In this document: positions 20,649 through 28,301 of the stretch, in pieces
Layout: every line of letters starts with the position of its first letter
Position numbering within the stretch: position 1 is the first letter of the stretch
Assembly: GCF_000724605.1 (NCBI RefSeq)
Contig: NZ_CP008802.1
Location: 558,001 to 622,000 of the forward strand
Origin: Actinotignum schaalii
GTDB taxonomy: Bacteria > Actinomycetota > Actinomycetes > Actinomycetales > Actinomycetaceae
DNA length: 64,000 bases
Reading direction: 5' to 3'
The notes under the pieces: generated by a model
Database searches by the model: none
What the model was told of the DNA's origin: nothing
The model's input: the letters and a program-made list of their open reading frames with translations, nothing else
Position numbers and translations under genes: made by a program

Positions 20649-22316
20649 TTAGCGCTGGCTGAGGGGAACCTCAGGCCAGAGCTCATCCCAGGAATGCCCG
20701 GTGAGGTCTTCGGCAACCTTGCGAGCTTCGGGAGTGGCATCTTCCTTCGCCCCGCCCGCTTCCAGGCGGTGAATCTCATCCATGAGGATGGCGTGGGTGT
20801 GCTTATCCAGCTTGACGAAGCGGGACACCAGCAGCGCCACCCCGATGAGGATCGCGGGAAGGATGACCGTCACGAAGGCGATCATATGGGAAGCGCCGGC
20901 GGACTGAACCACCTGGCAGGAGCTTTCCAGCGCACCGGAGGCATCCACCTTGCAGGCGCCTTCGTGCAGCGGGGTGTAGCCGGAGGCCGCGAGGTTCGTG
21001 CCCTTTTCCAGCGGATTGACGAAGCCACCCAGATCCATGAACCAGCCCACCAGGAAGGTTCCCAGCGCACCGGTGGACTTACGCCCGAAGGTCATGACGG
21101 CAGCGTAGATGCCGGCGCGATCTTCACGGGTCATGATGTAATCAACGTCCGGAATGAAGGGGTACACATTCCACGGGGTGTATTCCAGCAGCGCGCGCCC
21201 GCACTGGTAGATCACCGCGGTGGCCAGCAGGTAGATGAAGGCGTTGCTTTCCGGCCCGATGAGGTAGATCGCGCCCACACCCGCCAGCGAGGCGAGGATC
21301 AGGGTGAAGGAGAAGGCCCACAGGAAGCGCGGCCCGTGCGAAAGCATGAGGAACATGGCCCAGATCGTCATGGGGATACCCACGATGGACACGGCCTGCA
21401 GCCAGAAGCCCTGGGATTCGCTCATCCCCACCGCGTAGACCGCGAAGAAGGTCAGTGCCGAAGCGTAGACATCCTTCCCGGTGAAGGAGAAGAGGTAGAC
21501 CGTCAGGTGCTTGTTGTACGAAGAGTTGCGGAATACCGAGGTGAATTCCACCGCGGTGTGCTTGAGCATCTGGAAGCCGTTCATCTTCGGCATGGCGTCG
21601 AGTTCGGCCACGAATTCCGGAGTGAGCGGGCGCTCCCAGGTGGTGGCGTAGGTGGTAAACACACCGATGGCGAAGAGCACCGCGAAGGCGCCGCCGATTC
21701 CCAGGTAGGCCCAGGGGTTGGAGACGTTACCGCGCACCAGCGCCGGGATGAAGAACACCACGAAGGTGCCGGTGGCCGAGCAGAACATACGCATCGAGGA
21801 GAGCGTGGTGCGTTCCTCGTACTTGCGCGTCATTTCGGTGGGCAGGGTTTCCCACGGAATGAGGATGATCGCGATAATAACCTCGATCAGCAGGTAGATG
21901 ACGAGGTAGTACCAGAATCCGCCGAAGGGAATCCACAGCAGCGGGAAGATGAGGAGCAGCAGAGGCGCGCCGATCATGAGGAAGAAGTGGCGCCGGCCGA
22001 AACGCCGCCCCAGCTTCGTGCGGTAGAAACCGTCCGTCAGCGGGCCGATAAACACCGAGATAACGGCGTCAACTATACGAGCCACACCGAGGATGAGGCC
22101 GCCCTGGGTAGCCGTCACCCCTCCGTAGTTCGTGAAGAAGTACAGCAGCAGACCGGAGATGATGGTATTCCACCCACCACCCATGAGGTCCACCAGCCCG
22201 AAACAAATACCGCGACCAATGGTGATCGGCTTGGCGGTGTACACGCGCAGCTTGGAGAGTTTCTCCAGCTCGCCACGCTTATCGGCGTCGAGGGCGCCGC
22301 TATTGTGTGTTCCCAT
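20649..22316 (-). CDS. GPH-family (glycoside-pentoside-hexuronide) cation symporter
   Basis: 555-aa MFS-like symporter with about 12 helices. The N-terminal block reads GICFGLVDLMGGGWNTIISG and the first loop has RIVDAVISVFIGPLTDGFYRTKLGRRFGRRH in order, the Asp/Arg-rich pattern of GPH transporters (MelB/UidB/YicJ). PWETLPTEMTRKYEERT is the conserved central loop. The start at MGTHNSGALDADK has a purine-rich AGAAAG upstream. The gene is divergent from uxaC, so the likely substrate is a hexuronate or hexuronide; that is inference from context. The C-terminal Glu/His-rich tail (EVPLSQR) is hydrophilic. Confidence 0.85.
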   Translation of the reverse strand: MGTHNSGALDADKRGELEKLSKLRVYTAKPITIGRGICFGLVDLMGGGWNTIISGLLLYFFTNYGGVTATQGGLILGVARIVDAVISVFIGPLTDGFYRTKLGRRFGRRHFFLMIGAPLLLLIFPLLWIPFGGFWYYLVIYLLIEVIIAIILIPWETLPTEMTRKYEERTTLSSMRMFCSATGTFVVFFIPALVRGNVSNPWAYLGIGGAFAVLFAIGVFTTYATTWERPLTPEFVAELDAMPKMNGFQMLKHTAVEFTSVFRNSSYNKHLTVYLFSFTGKDVYASALTFFAVYAVGMSESQGFWLQAVSIVGIPMTIWAMFLMLSHGPRFLWAFSFTLILASLAGVGAIYLIGPESNAFIYLLATAVIYQCGRALLEYTPWNVYPFIPDVDYIMTREDRAGIYAAVMTFGRKSTGALGTFLVGWFMDLGGFVNPLEKGTNLAASGYTPLHEGACKVDASGALESSCQVVQSAGASHMIAFVTVILPAILIGVALLVSRFVKLDKHTHAILMDEIHRLEAGGAKEDATPEARKVAEDLTGHSWDELWPEVPLSQR

Positions 22317-22547
22317 TTTCTTTTGTCTTTCTGTGAAAGGAGGAACGGTTGTGGTTCGCCATCGACTCTTACCGCGCTCACGCTCGGCTTCCGTGCCCGC
22401 GCGAGCTGTTACCGCGCTACACTGCCGCGAAGCTATCACTACCGCTCTTTCGCATCAAAAGCTTATAAGTTTCCGCGGCTTTCCAGCAGTTACCTAGCTC
22501 CCCGTTCGTATCGTGGACGAGGAACGTGCCACCGGGGAGATTCTCTG

Positions 22548-22571
22548 AAAACCGCGGATTCTCGCGGTTTT
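22548..22571. promoter_or_regulatory. Perfect 9-bp inverted repeat, putative operator
   Basis: AAAACCGCG – GATTCT – CGCGGTTTT lies in the middle of the 520-bp symporter–uxaC intergenic region (22317–22836). It could pass for a terminator on the plus strand (TTTTT follows), but no gene reads into it, so operator function is favoured. Confidence 0.45.
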
Positions 22572-22630
22572 TAGCACGACGACGGCGCTGACGCGCACCC
22601 TTCCGCCACCACCATGATATTTTTCACATT

Positions 22631-22684
22631 TAGAAATTCCCGTTTCTAGCTCTCAAATACTCTCCCGAAAACCGCATGTTTTCG
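22631..22684. promoter_or_regulatory. Two further dyads upstream of uxaC
   Basis: TAGAAA–N6–TTTCTA (22631–22648) and CGAAAAC–N5–GTTTTCG (22666–22684) are perfect. An outer pair CTCTCA/TGAGAG brackets the second. A TAAAGT box follows at once (22686) and could be a uxaC -10 element. The first half of the gap (22317–22540) shows only a purine-rich region serving the symporter start. No regulator gene lies in the window. Confidence 0.4.
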
Positions 22685-22836
22685 CGTAAAGTGAGAGGGC
22701 GGGCCGCGGTGTCGTCGCCGTTGGCTACGCACCCGGTCTCCGTGCCCGCGTGCCCCCGGGCGGCGTGGAGTACCTTAAAAGAAGCAAGCCGAGGCGAGGG
22801 AAAGCCCCGCGCCCGGCTCAAAAATAGGAGGATTCA

Positions 22837-24288
22837 ATGTCGACGCCCCTCACTCTCAACCCGGACCGGCTTTTCCCGGCAGATCCGACGCAGCGGAAAC
22901 TGGCGCGCGAAATTTTCGAGGTCACCAAGAAGCATCCCATTATTTCCCCGCACGGCCATGTTCCCCCCGAATGGCTCGCCCTCAATACTCCCTTCACCGA
23001 CCCCACGAGCATGCTCCTCACCCCGGATCACTACACCAACCGCCTCCTGCACGCGGTGGGCCGGGTGGATCTGGCCGATCTGGGTGTACCGGTAGGAAGC
23101 CCGCTCTCCCCCGAAAAGTCCCGCGCGGCGTGGCGCCTGTTCTGCAAGAACTGGTGGACCTTGCGCGGTACCGCGGTGCAGGGCTGGTTTGAATCCGAAT
23201 TTGTGGATGTCTTCGATGTGCATGTGCGCCCCTCCGAAGAAACGGCTGATGAGATCTACGATCACATCAACGCCCTGCTCAAGACGGAAGAATTCCTGCC
23301 CCGCTCGCTGTACAAGCGTTTCAACCTGGCGATGATGGCCACCACCGATGATCCGGTTTCGGACCTGCGCTACCACAAGCAGCTCCTGGATGATCCCACC
23401 TGGGAAGGCTATATTCCGCCCACTTTCCGCCCCGATAAGTACCTCGAACCGGCCACCCCGGACTTCAAGGCCAATGTGGAAGCGCTCGGCCAGGCAGCTG
23501 ACCAGGATGTGTCCACCTACGAAGGTTACGTAGAAGCCATGCGCAAGCGCCGCCTCTTCTTCAAGGAGATGGGCGCGGTATCCTCCGATCACTCGCATCG
23601 CGATCCGGGTACGGCACGCCTACCCGAAGCGCGGGCGGCCGAACTCTACAAGCTGGCCCTGGCTGGCAAGATTTCGCCGGAAGATGGCGCGGCCCTGCGC
23701 CGGCACATGCTCAACGACCAGGCTCGCCTGGCCTGCGAGGACGGCCTGGTCATGACCTTCCATCCGGCCGTGTACCGCAACCATCACCAGGCGGCCTTCG
23801 AGCGCCTGGGTGCGGATGTCGGGGGCGATGTGCCCATGGCTGTAGAGTTCACGAATAACGTGCGGCCCATGCTCTCCGAATACGGAGACAACCCGAACTT
23901 CCAGGTCGTTTTCTTCACCATCGATCAAGATGTCTACCAACGCGAACTGGCCCCGCTGGCCGGGTACTACCCGAGCGTGTACGTGGGCGCCCCGTGGTGG
24001 TTCATTGACGAGCCGGATGCGATCCTGCGTTACCGCGAACAGGTCACCCCTTACGGCACCTTCTACAAGACCTCCGGGATGATCGACGATACCCGCGCCT
24101 TCGCTTCCATTCCCGCCCGGCACGACGTCGCCCGCCGGATGGACTCGGTTTACCTGGCACGGATGGTGGCCGAACATCGCCTGGAGCTGGATGAAGCCCT
24201 CGAGGTGTCCGAAGCCCTCGTGACCACGATTCCGGCTCGGGCCTTCCGGGTAGATACCTCCAAGCTGAGCGGAACCACCGCGAAGTAA
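22837..24288 (+). CDS. uxaC: Glucuronate isomerase (uronate isomerase)
   Basis: 483 aa, usual length for UxaC, which interconverts D-glucuronate/D-fructuronate and D-galacturonate/D-tagaturonate. The metal-binding HPIISPHGHV motif is near residue 33 and TDDPVSDL near residue 168. SDHSHRDP (about 248) and PSVYVGAPWWFIDEPDA (about 380) are conserved in the amidohydrolase-like barrel. A strong AGGAGG lies 7 nt before the ATG. Only this pathway step and a probable transporter are present here. The next enzymes (UxuB/UxuA or UxaB/UxaA, KdgK, Eda) must be elsewhere or absent. Confidence 0.94.
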   Translation: MSTPLTLNPDRLFPADPTQRKLAREIFEVTKKHPIISPHGHVPPEWLALNTPFTDPTSMLLTPDHYTNRLLHAVGRVDLADLGVPVGSPLSPEKSRAAWRLFCKNWWTLRGTAVQGWFESEFVDVFDVHVRPSEETADEIYDHINALLKTEEFLPRSLYKRFNLAMMATTDDPVSDLRYHKQLLDDPTWEGYIPPTFRPDKYLEPATPDFKANVEALGQAADQDVSTYEGYVEAMRKRRLFFKEMGAVSSDHSHRDPGTARLPEARAAELYKLALAGKISPEDGAALRRHMLNDQARLACEDGLVMTFHPAVYRNHHQAAFERLGADVGGDVPMAVEFTNNVRPMLSEYGDNPNFQVVFFTIDQDVYQRELAPLAGYYPSVYVGAPWWFIDEPDAILRYREQVTPYGTFYKTSGMIDDTRAFASIPARHDVARRMDSVYLARMVAEHRLELDEALEVSEALVTTIPARAFRVDTSKLSGTTAK

Positions 24289-24383
24289 GGAAACACGCCC
24301 ACGTAACGGGTACTAGTCGGTGACCGGAGTACCGCTCTGGATCTGGAGTGTGGCTCTGTAGCGAACTACCCGGGACTGAGAAT

Positions 24384-24416
24384 TTGGCCGTGCGCGATAC
24401 GTTCGCGCACGGCCAA
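24384..24416 (+). terminator. Terminator after uxaC
   Basis: Perfect 13-bp arms TTGGCCGTGCGCG / CGCGCACGGCCAA with a 7-nt loop lie 95 bp after the stop, followed by GTGTTT. Confidence 0.7.
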
Positions 24417-24499
24417 GTGTTTAACTACCTTAATGTGAAGTGATGGCCGCCACTTTGCTATGATCGACTTGTTTCATTAATCAATGGAAAGGAGTCGCC

Positions 24500-24808
24500 A
24501 TGGCGAACGAATTTGTGGACAAGATTAAGGAAGGCGCAACCGAGGCTTTTGATCGAGCTAAGGAATTCGGCCAGAAGGCCGCCGATAAGGCGGGCCAGCT
24601 GGGCGATGCTGCGAAGGAAAAGTTCGAGGAAGTCAAGGACGAACTGACGGACAAGGACCACGGCGATAAGGCTGAGGAGAAGGCCTCCGATGCCGGTGAC
24701 AAGGCAAAGGATGCTGGCGAAAAGGTCAAGGATGCCGCTTCCGATGCCGGTGATGCCGCCAAGGAAAAGTTCGAGGACGTCAAGGACAACCTCTCCGATA
24801 ACAAGTAA
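24500..24808 (+). CDS. Lys/Asp/Ala-rich repetitive protein (LEA-like or Rv0909-type)
   Basis: 102-aa, highly charged, cysteine-free protein predicted to be one amphipathic helix or disordered. It has an internal repeat: DAAKEKFEEVKDELTDKD (about residues 35–52) returns as DAAKEKFEDVKDNLSDNK at the C-terminus. Composition resembles LEA-like stress proteins and the small actinobacterial proteins labelled MT0933/Rv0909-like antitoxin. No toxin gene is adjacent, so the antitoxin label would be unsupported. AAAGGAG lies 7 nt before the ATG; TATGAT at 24458 is a plausible -10 box. It stands alone between two terminators. Confidence 0.75.
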   Translation: MANEFVDKIKEGATEAFDRAKEFGQKAADKAGQLGDAAKEKFEEVKDELTDKDHGDKAEEKASDAGDKAKDAGEKVKDAASDAGDAAKEKFEDVKDNLSDNK

Positions 24809-24887
24809 ATCCACCATTCGGTACATCCACCCAGTACCGATATATCCACCTCAGTAGTGATGGGCTACCCGGCGGCGGGTGCCCCGC

Positions 24888-24921
24888 AGCGGGCGGCGAA
24901 GAATCTTTTTCGCCGCCCGCT
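24888..24921. terminator. Bidirectional terminator
   Basis: AGCGGGCGGCGAA pairs with TTCGCCGCCCGCT around an 8-nt loop, between the convergent repetitive-protein gene and the TrmH-family gene. Three ATCCACC heptamers and a TCGGTAC/GTACCGA dyad also lie in 24809–24850. Confidence 0.75.
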
Positions 24922-24942
24922 TGGTTTACCCCATGTGTTTAT

Positions 24943-25782
24943 TTAGGGCCGGTGCTGGATCATCGCCGTCGTACTGGAAAGGATCGCGGCGGCCATAGCA
25001 ACATTGCAGGATTCGGCTTTCCCGTAGACCGGGATGGCGACGGTCGCATCCACATTGGCATCCACATCCGCGAACCCGTGCGCTTCATTACCCAGCAGCC
25101 AGCACACCGGCCGGGTGAGATCCGGGCCGAGGGGTGGTTGCCCGAGGTAGGCGGCGTCGTTCGCAGAAGCTACCAGGGTGGCCAAGTCCCACTCCCCCTC
25201 CCCGGTGGCCGCCAGGAAGCTGATGCCCGCGCGTTCGAACACGCCGTCAAGCTTGCTGACGTTAATGGAATCGAGAACCGGGAGGTGGAAAATGGAGCCG
25301 GCCGAAGAGCGAATAACTTTCGGAGACCACAGTTCCACGCTGCCGCGCCCGAGGAGCACCGCATCGCATCCGGCCACGTCCGCGGCCCGAATAATGGCGC
25401 CCACATTGCCCGGGTCTTGAATATTCGCGGTGGCGAGCACCAGCTTCGCGCCCTTGACCGTGGGGGTAAGCGCGGGGGTTTCCGGAATATCGATAACGGC
25501 AACAACGCCGCGCGCATCTTCGGAGAGGGCCTGCATCTCATCGGCGTTGAGCGGGTGGTGGTAGACGCCGGCATTTTTGATGAGGTCACCGAGCTCCGGG
25601 TTGGAGATGAGGCTCGCCTTCGTATAGTAAACGTCGCGAACCAGATTCGCGCGATGCGCGAGGAGTTCTTGAACAGCTCCGGGGCCTTCCACCAGGGTTT
25701 GCCGGAAACGTTCGCGCTGCTGGGGGCGGTGCAGGCGGGCGGCGCGGGTGAGTTGGGTATGCGATGCGGGTGTGCTTTTCAC
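24943..25782 (-). CDS. TrmH/SpoU-family RNA 2'-O-methyltransferase
   Basis: 279-aa SPOUT methyltransferase. An N-terminal substrate-binding domain (FRQTLVEGPGAVQELL) precedes the knot domain. Motif 1 is NIQDPGNVGAIIRAADVAG, motif 2 LLGNEAHGF, and motif 3 IPVYGKAESCNVAMAAAI, which forms the S-adenosylmethionine site. The target (23S rRNA or tRNA) cannot be assigned. A GTG start is favoured, where similarity begins. An in-frame ATG at 25872, overlapping the GDPD gene, would route translation through a 7-bp repeat tract. The Shine–Dalgarno is weak (AGAAAAAGAAA). Confidence 0.88.
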   Translation of the reverse strand: MKSTPASHTQLTRAARLHRPQQRERFRQTLVEGPGAVQELLAHRANLVRDVYYTKASLISNPELGDLIKNAGVYHHPLNADEMQALSEDARGVVAVIDIPETPALTPTVKGAKLVLATANIQDPGNVGAIIRAADVAGCDAVLLGRGSVELWSPKVIRSSAGSIFHLPVLDSINVSKLDGVFERAGISFLAATGEGEWDLATLVASANDAAYLGQPPLGPDLTRPVCWLLGNEAHGFADVDANVDATVAIPVYGKAESCNVAMAAAILSSTTAMIQHRP

Positions 25783-25819
25783 GGGTTGTTTCTTTTTCTG
25801 TAGGAGGTAGGTGTAGGCG

Positions 25820-25847
25820 GTAGGTTGCAGGTTGCAGGTTGCAGGTT
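25820..25847. repeat. Heptanucleotide tandem repeat, about 4 copies
   Basis: GTAGGTT followed by three exact GCAGGTT units lies between the GDPD stop and the methyltransferase start. Seven is not a multiple of three, so copy-number change would shift any frame reading through it. Confidence 0.8.
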
Positions 25848-25858
25848 GTCGGGAGCCG

Positions 25859-26572
25859 CTAGGGCCGCACAAAACCGTCGGTAAAGATGCCGGCCACGCC
25901 CCAGCGTTCTAATTGCCGGGCGCGTTCGGGGTTATTAACTGTGTAGACGTGCACGTCTCGGCCCGCCGCGCGGGCCTGCGCCACCACGGCCGCGGTCACG
26001 GCGTCGTTGCTCAGATGCAGGTAACGCGCATCGGTCAGGTCAAGGACGGTGCGCCAATCCGGCCCGAAGGTCGCGCGCTCGAATAGCGCGCCGCGCGGGA
26101 TTTCCGGGACCTGGCGCGCGAATTCGGCCAGTTGCAGGTGGGAGAACGAGGAGACGAGCGCCCGCTCGGAGCCGAGCCGCCGGGCTTGCTGCGCTACCGC
26201 ACGAATCAGGGCGCGAGCCTGCTCGCCGCCCTGCGCGCTGGGTTTCATTTCGATATTGATGCCCATCCCGGTCTCAAGGGCAAAATCGACGAGCTGCGCG
26301 AGGGTGGGGATTTTTTCTCCCGCGAAGCCGGGGCTGAACCAGGAGCCTGCATCCAGGGTTTCCAGGTCCGTAGCGCGTAGTTCATCGACGCGCCCGTGGC
26401 CGGTGGTGGTGCGCTCCAGGGTGGCATCGTGGACCAGCGGGAGGGTGCCGTCCGCGGTGATATCCACATCCGTTTCGATCCAGGTGAATCCTGCCTGATA
26501 GGCGGCCCGGAATGCGGCCATAGTGTTTTCGGGGGCGTCGGCGGACAGGCCGCGGTGGGCGAAAAGTTTCAT
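25859..26572 (-). CDS. Glycerophosphodiester phosphodiesterase
   Basis: 237-aa GDPD-family TIM barrel hydrolysing glycerophosphodiesters to glycerol-3-phosphate and an alcohol. It has AHRGLSADAPENTMAAF (catalytic His6, Arg7, Glu15), IETDVDITADGTLPLVHD (metal-binding Glu and Asp, second His) and INIEMKP. The C-terminal VYTVNNPERARQLERWGV and GIFTDGF match family motifs. No signal peptide, so it is probably cytoplasmic. It follows the rplT terminator and has its own start; the TrmH-family gene follows 76 bp downstream. Confidence 0.94.
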   Translation of the reverse strand: MKLFAHRGLSADAPENTMAAFRAAYQAGFTWIETDVDITADGTLPLVHDATLERTTTGHGRVDELRATDLETLDAGSWFSPGFAGEKIPTLAQLVDFALETGMGINIEMKPSAQGGEQARALIRAVAQQARRLGSERALVSSFSHLQLAEFARQVPEIPRGALFERATFGPDWRTVLDLTDARYLHLSNDAVTAAVVAQARAAGRDVHVYTVNNPERARQLERWGVAGIFTDGFVRP

Positions 26573-26588
26573 GATTGTAGTCTAAACG

Positions 26589-26628
26589 CAGCGGCCCGAG
26601 TAACGAGGTATCGTCACTCGGGCCGCTG
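26589..26628 (-). terminator. Terminator of the infC–rpmI–rplT operon
   Basis: 13-bp perfect arms CAGCGGCCCGAGT / ACTCGGGCCGCTG, with the stem continuing through ACGA/TCGT after a mismatch, 21 bp past the rplT stop. Confidence 0.75.
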
Positions 26629-26649
26629 ATGTATCACGCTTGAAAAAGC

Positions 26650-27033
26650 TTAGGCAACCTTGGGGGCGTTCACGTCTTCCGGAAGCGCAGCCTTGGCGGC
26701 ATTGACCACCGCGGTGAAACCGGTGGGGTCATTGACGGCCATTTCAGCGAGCTGACGGCGATCAACTTCAATTCCGGCCAGGCCCAGGCCCTGGATGAAG
26801 CGGTTGTAGGTCATGCCTTCGGCGCGCACGGCCGCGTTGATGCGGGTGATCCACAGCTTACGGAAGTCGTTCTTCCGCTTCTTGCGGTCGCGGTAGTTGT
26901 AGACGAAGGAATGGGTGACCTGTTCCTTGGCCTTGCGGTAGAGGCGGGACCGCTGCCCGCGGTAGCCGGACGCCCGATCGAGGGTAGTGCGACGCTTCTT
27001 CTTGGCGTTAACGGAGCGCTTGACGCGTGCCAT
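26650..27033 (-). CDS. rplT: 50S ribosomal protein L20
   Basis: 127 aa. The basic N-terminal RNA-binding extension [16 protein letters not shown] is followed by the conserved core ([37 protein letters not shown]). L20 is an early 23S rRNA binder and, in several bacteria, the repressor of this operon. AAAGGAG lies before the ATG. Last gene of infC–rpmI–rplT. Confidence 0.97.
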   Translation of the reverse strand: MARVKRSVNAKKKRRTTLDRASGYRGQRSRLYRKAKEQVTHSFVYNYRDRKKRKNDFRKLWITRINAAVRAEGMTYNRFIQGLGLAGIEVDRRQLAEMAVNDPTGFTAVVNAAKAALPEDVNAPKVA

Positions 27034-27070
27034 GTTTTTCTCCTTTTACAAAACTTTTCGTCGGACGAAT

Positions 27071-27265
27071 CTAGCGGCCGAGCAGACGGTTAACTTCGCG
27101 AAGGTTGGACTTGTCCACAACCTGGTCGCGCGAGAGCCGACGCTTCCGGGTGGAGCTCTTGTGCTCCAGCAGGTGGCGCTTATTGCGCTGTTCGCGCATG
27201 AGCTTGCCGCTTCCCGTCACGCGGAAACGCTTCTTCGCACCGGAGTGCGTCTTCATCTTGGGCAT
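27071..27265 (-). CDS. rpmI: 50S ribosomal protein L35
   Basis: 64-aa basic protein [20 protein letters not shown], typical L35. GAGGATGAACA precedes the ATG. It is separated from infC by an 81-bp spacer holding three hairpins. Confidence 0.97.
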   Translation of the reverse strand: MPKMKTHSGAKKRFRVTGSGKLMREQRNKRHLLEHKSSTRKRRLSRDQVVDKSNLREVNRLLGR

Positions 27266-27280
27266 TGTTCATCCTCACTC

Positions 27281-27331
27281 GTGCCCCGGGGGCACATTTG
27301 ATCTACCAGATCTTTCGCGCCCGCGGGCGCG
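27281..27331 (-). promoter_or_regulatory. Three consecutive hairpins between infC and rpmI
   Basis: GTGCCC/GGGCAC (27281–27295), GATCT/AGATC (27300–27312) and CGCGCCC/GGGCGCG (27316–27331) are stacked directly upstream of the rpmI Shine–Dalgarno. This is where L20 represses rpmI–rplT in E. coli through a folded mRNA. A role here is inference; the GC-rich stem may instead attenuate transcription. Confidence 0.45.
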
Positions 27332-27346
27332 CTTTCACAAGGCAAC

Positions 27347-27994
27347 TTATTCGGTTGCGGCTGCGTTGTTATCCGTTTCGGAGGTTTTTGCGTTGCGTTC
27401 GGCCGCGCGTTTGGCGGCTTTCGCGCGCCGGTTCTCGCGTTCAGCTTCACGACGACGCCGCTGATCGGACTTCGCTTCGGACTTCCGCCGCGTGGGCGCA
27501 AGGACCATGGACATATTGCGCCCGTCAGCGCGAGGTGCTGCTTCCACGGTGGAAATTTCCGCGAGTTCTTCAGCCAAGCCGGAGAGCAGGCGCACACCCA
27601 TTTCCGGGCGGGATTGTTCACGGCCGCGGAAACGAAGATCGAATTTGACCTTATCCCCGGCGTTCAGGAAACGCTCCGCCTGCGACTTCTTGGTGTTGTA
27701 GTCATTACCGTCAATCTTGAGCCCAATCCGGATGGATTTGATCTGAGTATTGGCCTGGTTACGACGAGCTTCCCGAGCTTTCTGGGCGGATTCGTACTTG
27801 TATTTCCCGTAGTCCATGAGGCGCGCGACCGGCGGATTGGAATTCGGAGCAACTTCCACCAGGTCAAGGTTCGCCTCAACGGCCAGGCGGAGCGCATCTT
27901 CCGTGCGCACCACACCAACCTGTTCACCGCTGGGGCCAACAAGGCGCACCTTAGGGACGTGGATGCGATCATTTACACGCGGTTCGTTGTTAAT
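27347..27994 (-). CDS. infC: Translation initiation factor IF-3 (AUU start)
   Basis: 215 aa: IF3 N-domain ([20 protein letters not shown] to [13 protein letters not shown]), lysine/arginine linker, IF3 C-domain ([19 protein letters not shown] to [11 protein letters not shown]) and an Ala/Arg/Lys/Glu-rich tail. The start was set at ATT (27994) because AGAGGA lies 6 nt upstream and similarity begins there. The only ATG in frame, at 28060, would add 22 unconserved residues. A rare AUU start is the known device for IF3 autoregulation, since IF3 discriminates against non-AUG starts. Confidence 0.92.
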   Translation of the reverse strand: MNNEPRVNDRIHVPKVRLVGPSGEQVGVVRTEDALRLAVEANLDLVEVAPNSNPPVARLMDYGKYKYESAQKAREARRNQANTQIKSIRIGLKIDGNDYNTKKSQAERFLNAGDKVKFDLRFRGREQSRPEMGVRLLSGLAEELAEISTVEAAPRADGRNMSMVLAPTRRKSEAKSDQRRRREAERENRRAKAAKRAAERNAKTSETDNNAAATE

Positions 27995-28210
27995 TGCAGT
28001 TCCTCTGTTCCTCAACGTGGACAACGCACGGAGTACTCCCGAGGTGACACGGCACGCCAAACGGCCATGTTACGAACCCGCTACCCTTTGAGATGACCCG
28101 GTCCTTCCTTTTCCGAAAATTTCTTTTCGAAACAGCGGCCCGGGCGGGCAGCTAGGTGGGATTTCTCCACTTGCGTTCCGGCAGAATGCCGGATTGACCG
28201 TACTAGTTTA
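27995..28210 (-). promoter_or_regulatory. infC leader and candidate promoter
   Basis: A TAAACT box (minus strand, 28205–28210) would start a leader of about 200 nt. It contains TCCGGCA/TGCCGGA (28177–28193) and CGAAAA/TTTTCG (28114–28129) hairpins. No clear -35. The remaining intergenic DNA (28211–28301) shows nothing recognisable. Confidence 0.4.
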
Positions 28211-28301
28211 GCACATCAGCATGAGCTGGAGATAACACCGCGGGTTATTCTCCCCACACACTCACTACTGCAAATGTGATCGCAATCCCACCCACGCGTT
28301 C

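Noticed and set aside
22548-22571. Terminator interpretation of the AAAACCGCG dyad
   Set aside because: No gene is transcribed into it from either side; kept as a putative operator.
24500-24808. Toxin–antitoxin locus
   Set aside because: No partner gene lies beside it; isolated by terminators on both sides.
24809-24850. Three ATCCACC heptamers as a CRISPR-like or iteron array
   Set aside because: Only three 7-bp copies with unequal spacing (16 and 19 bp); too few to support either.
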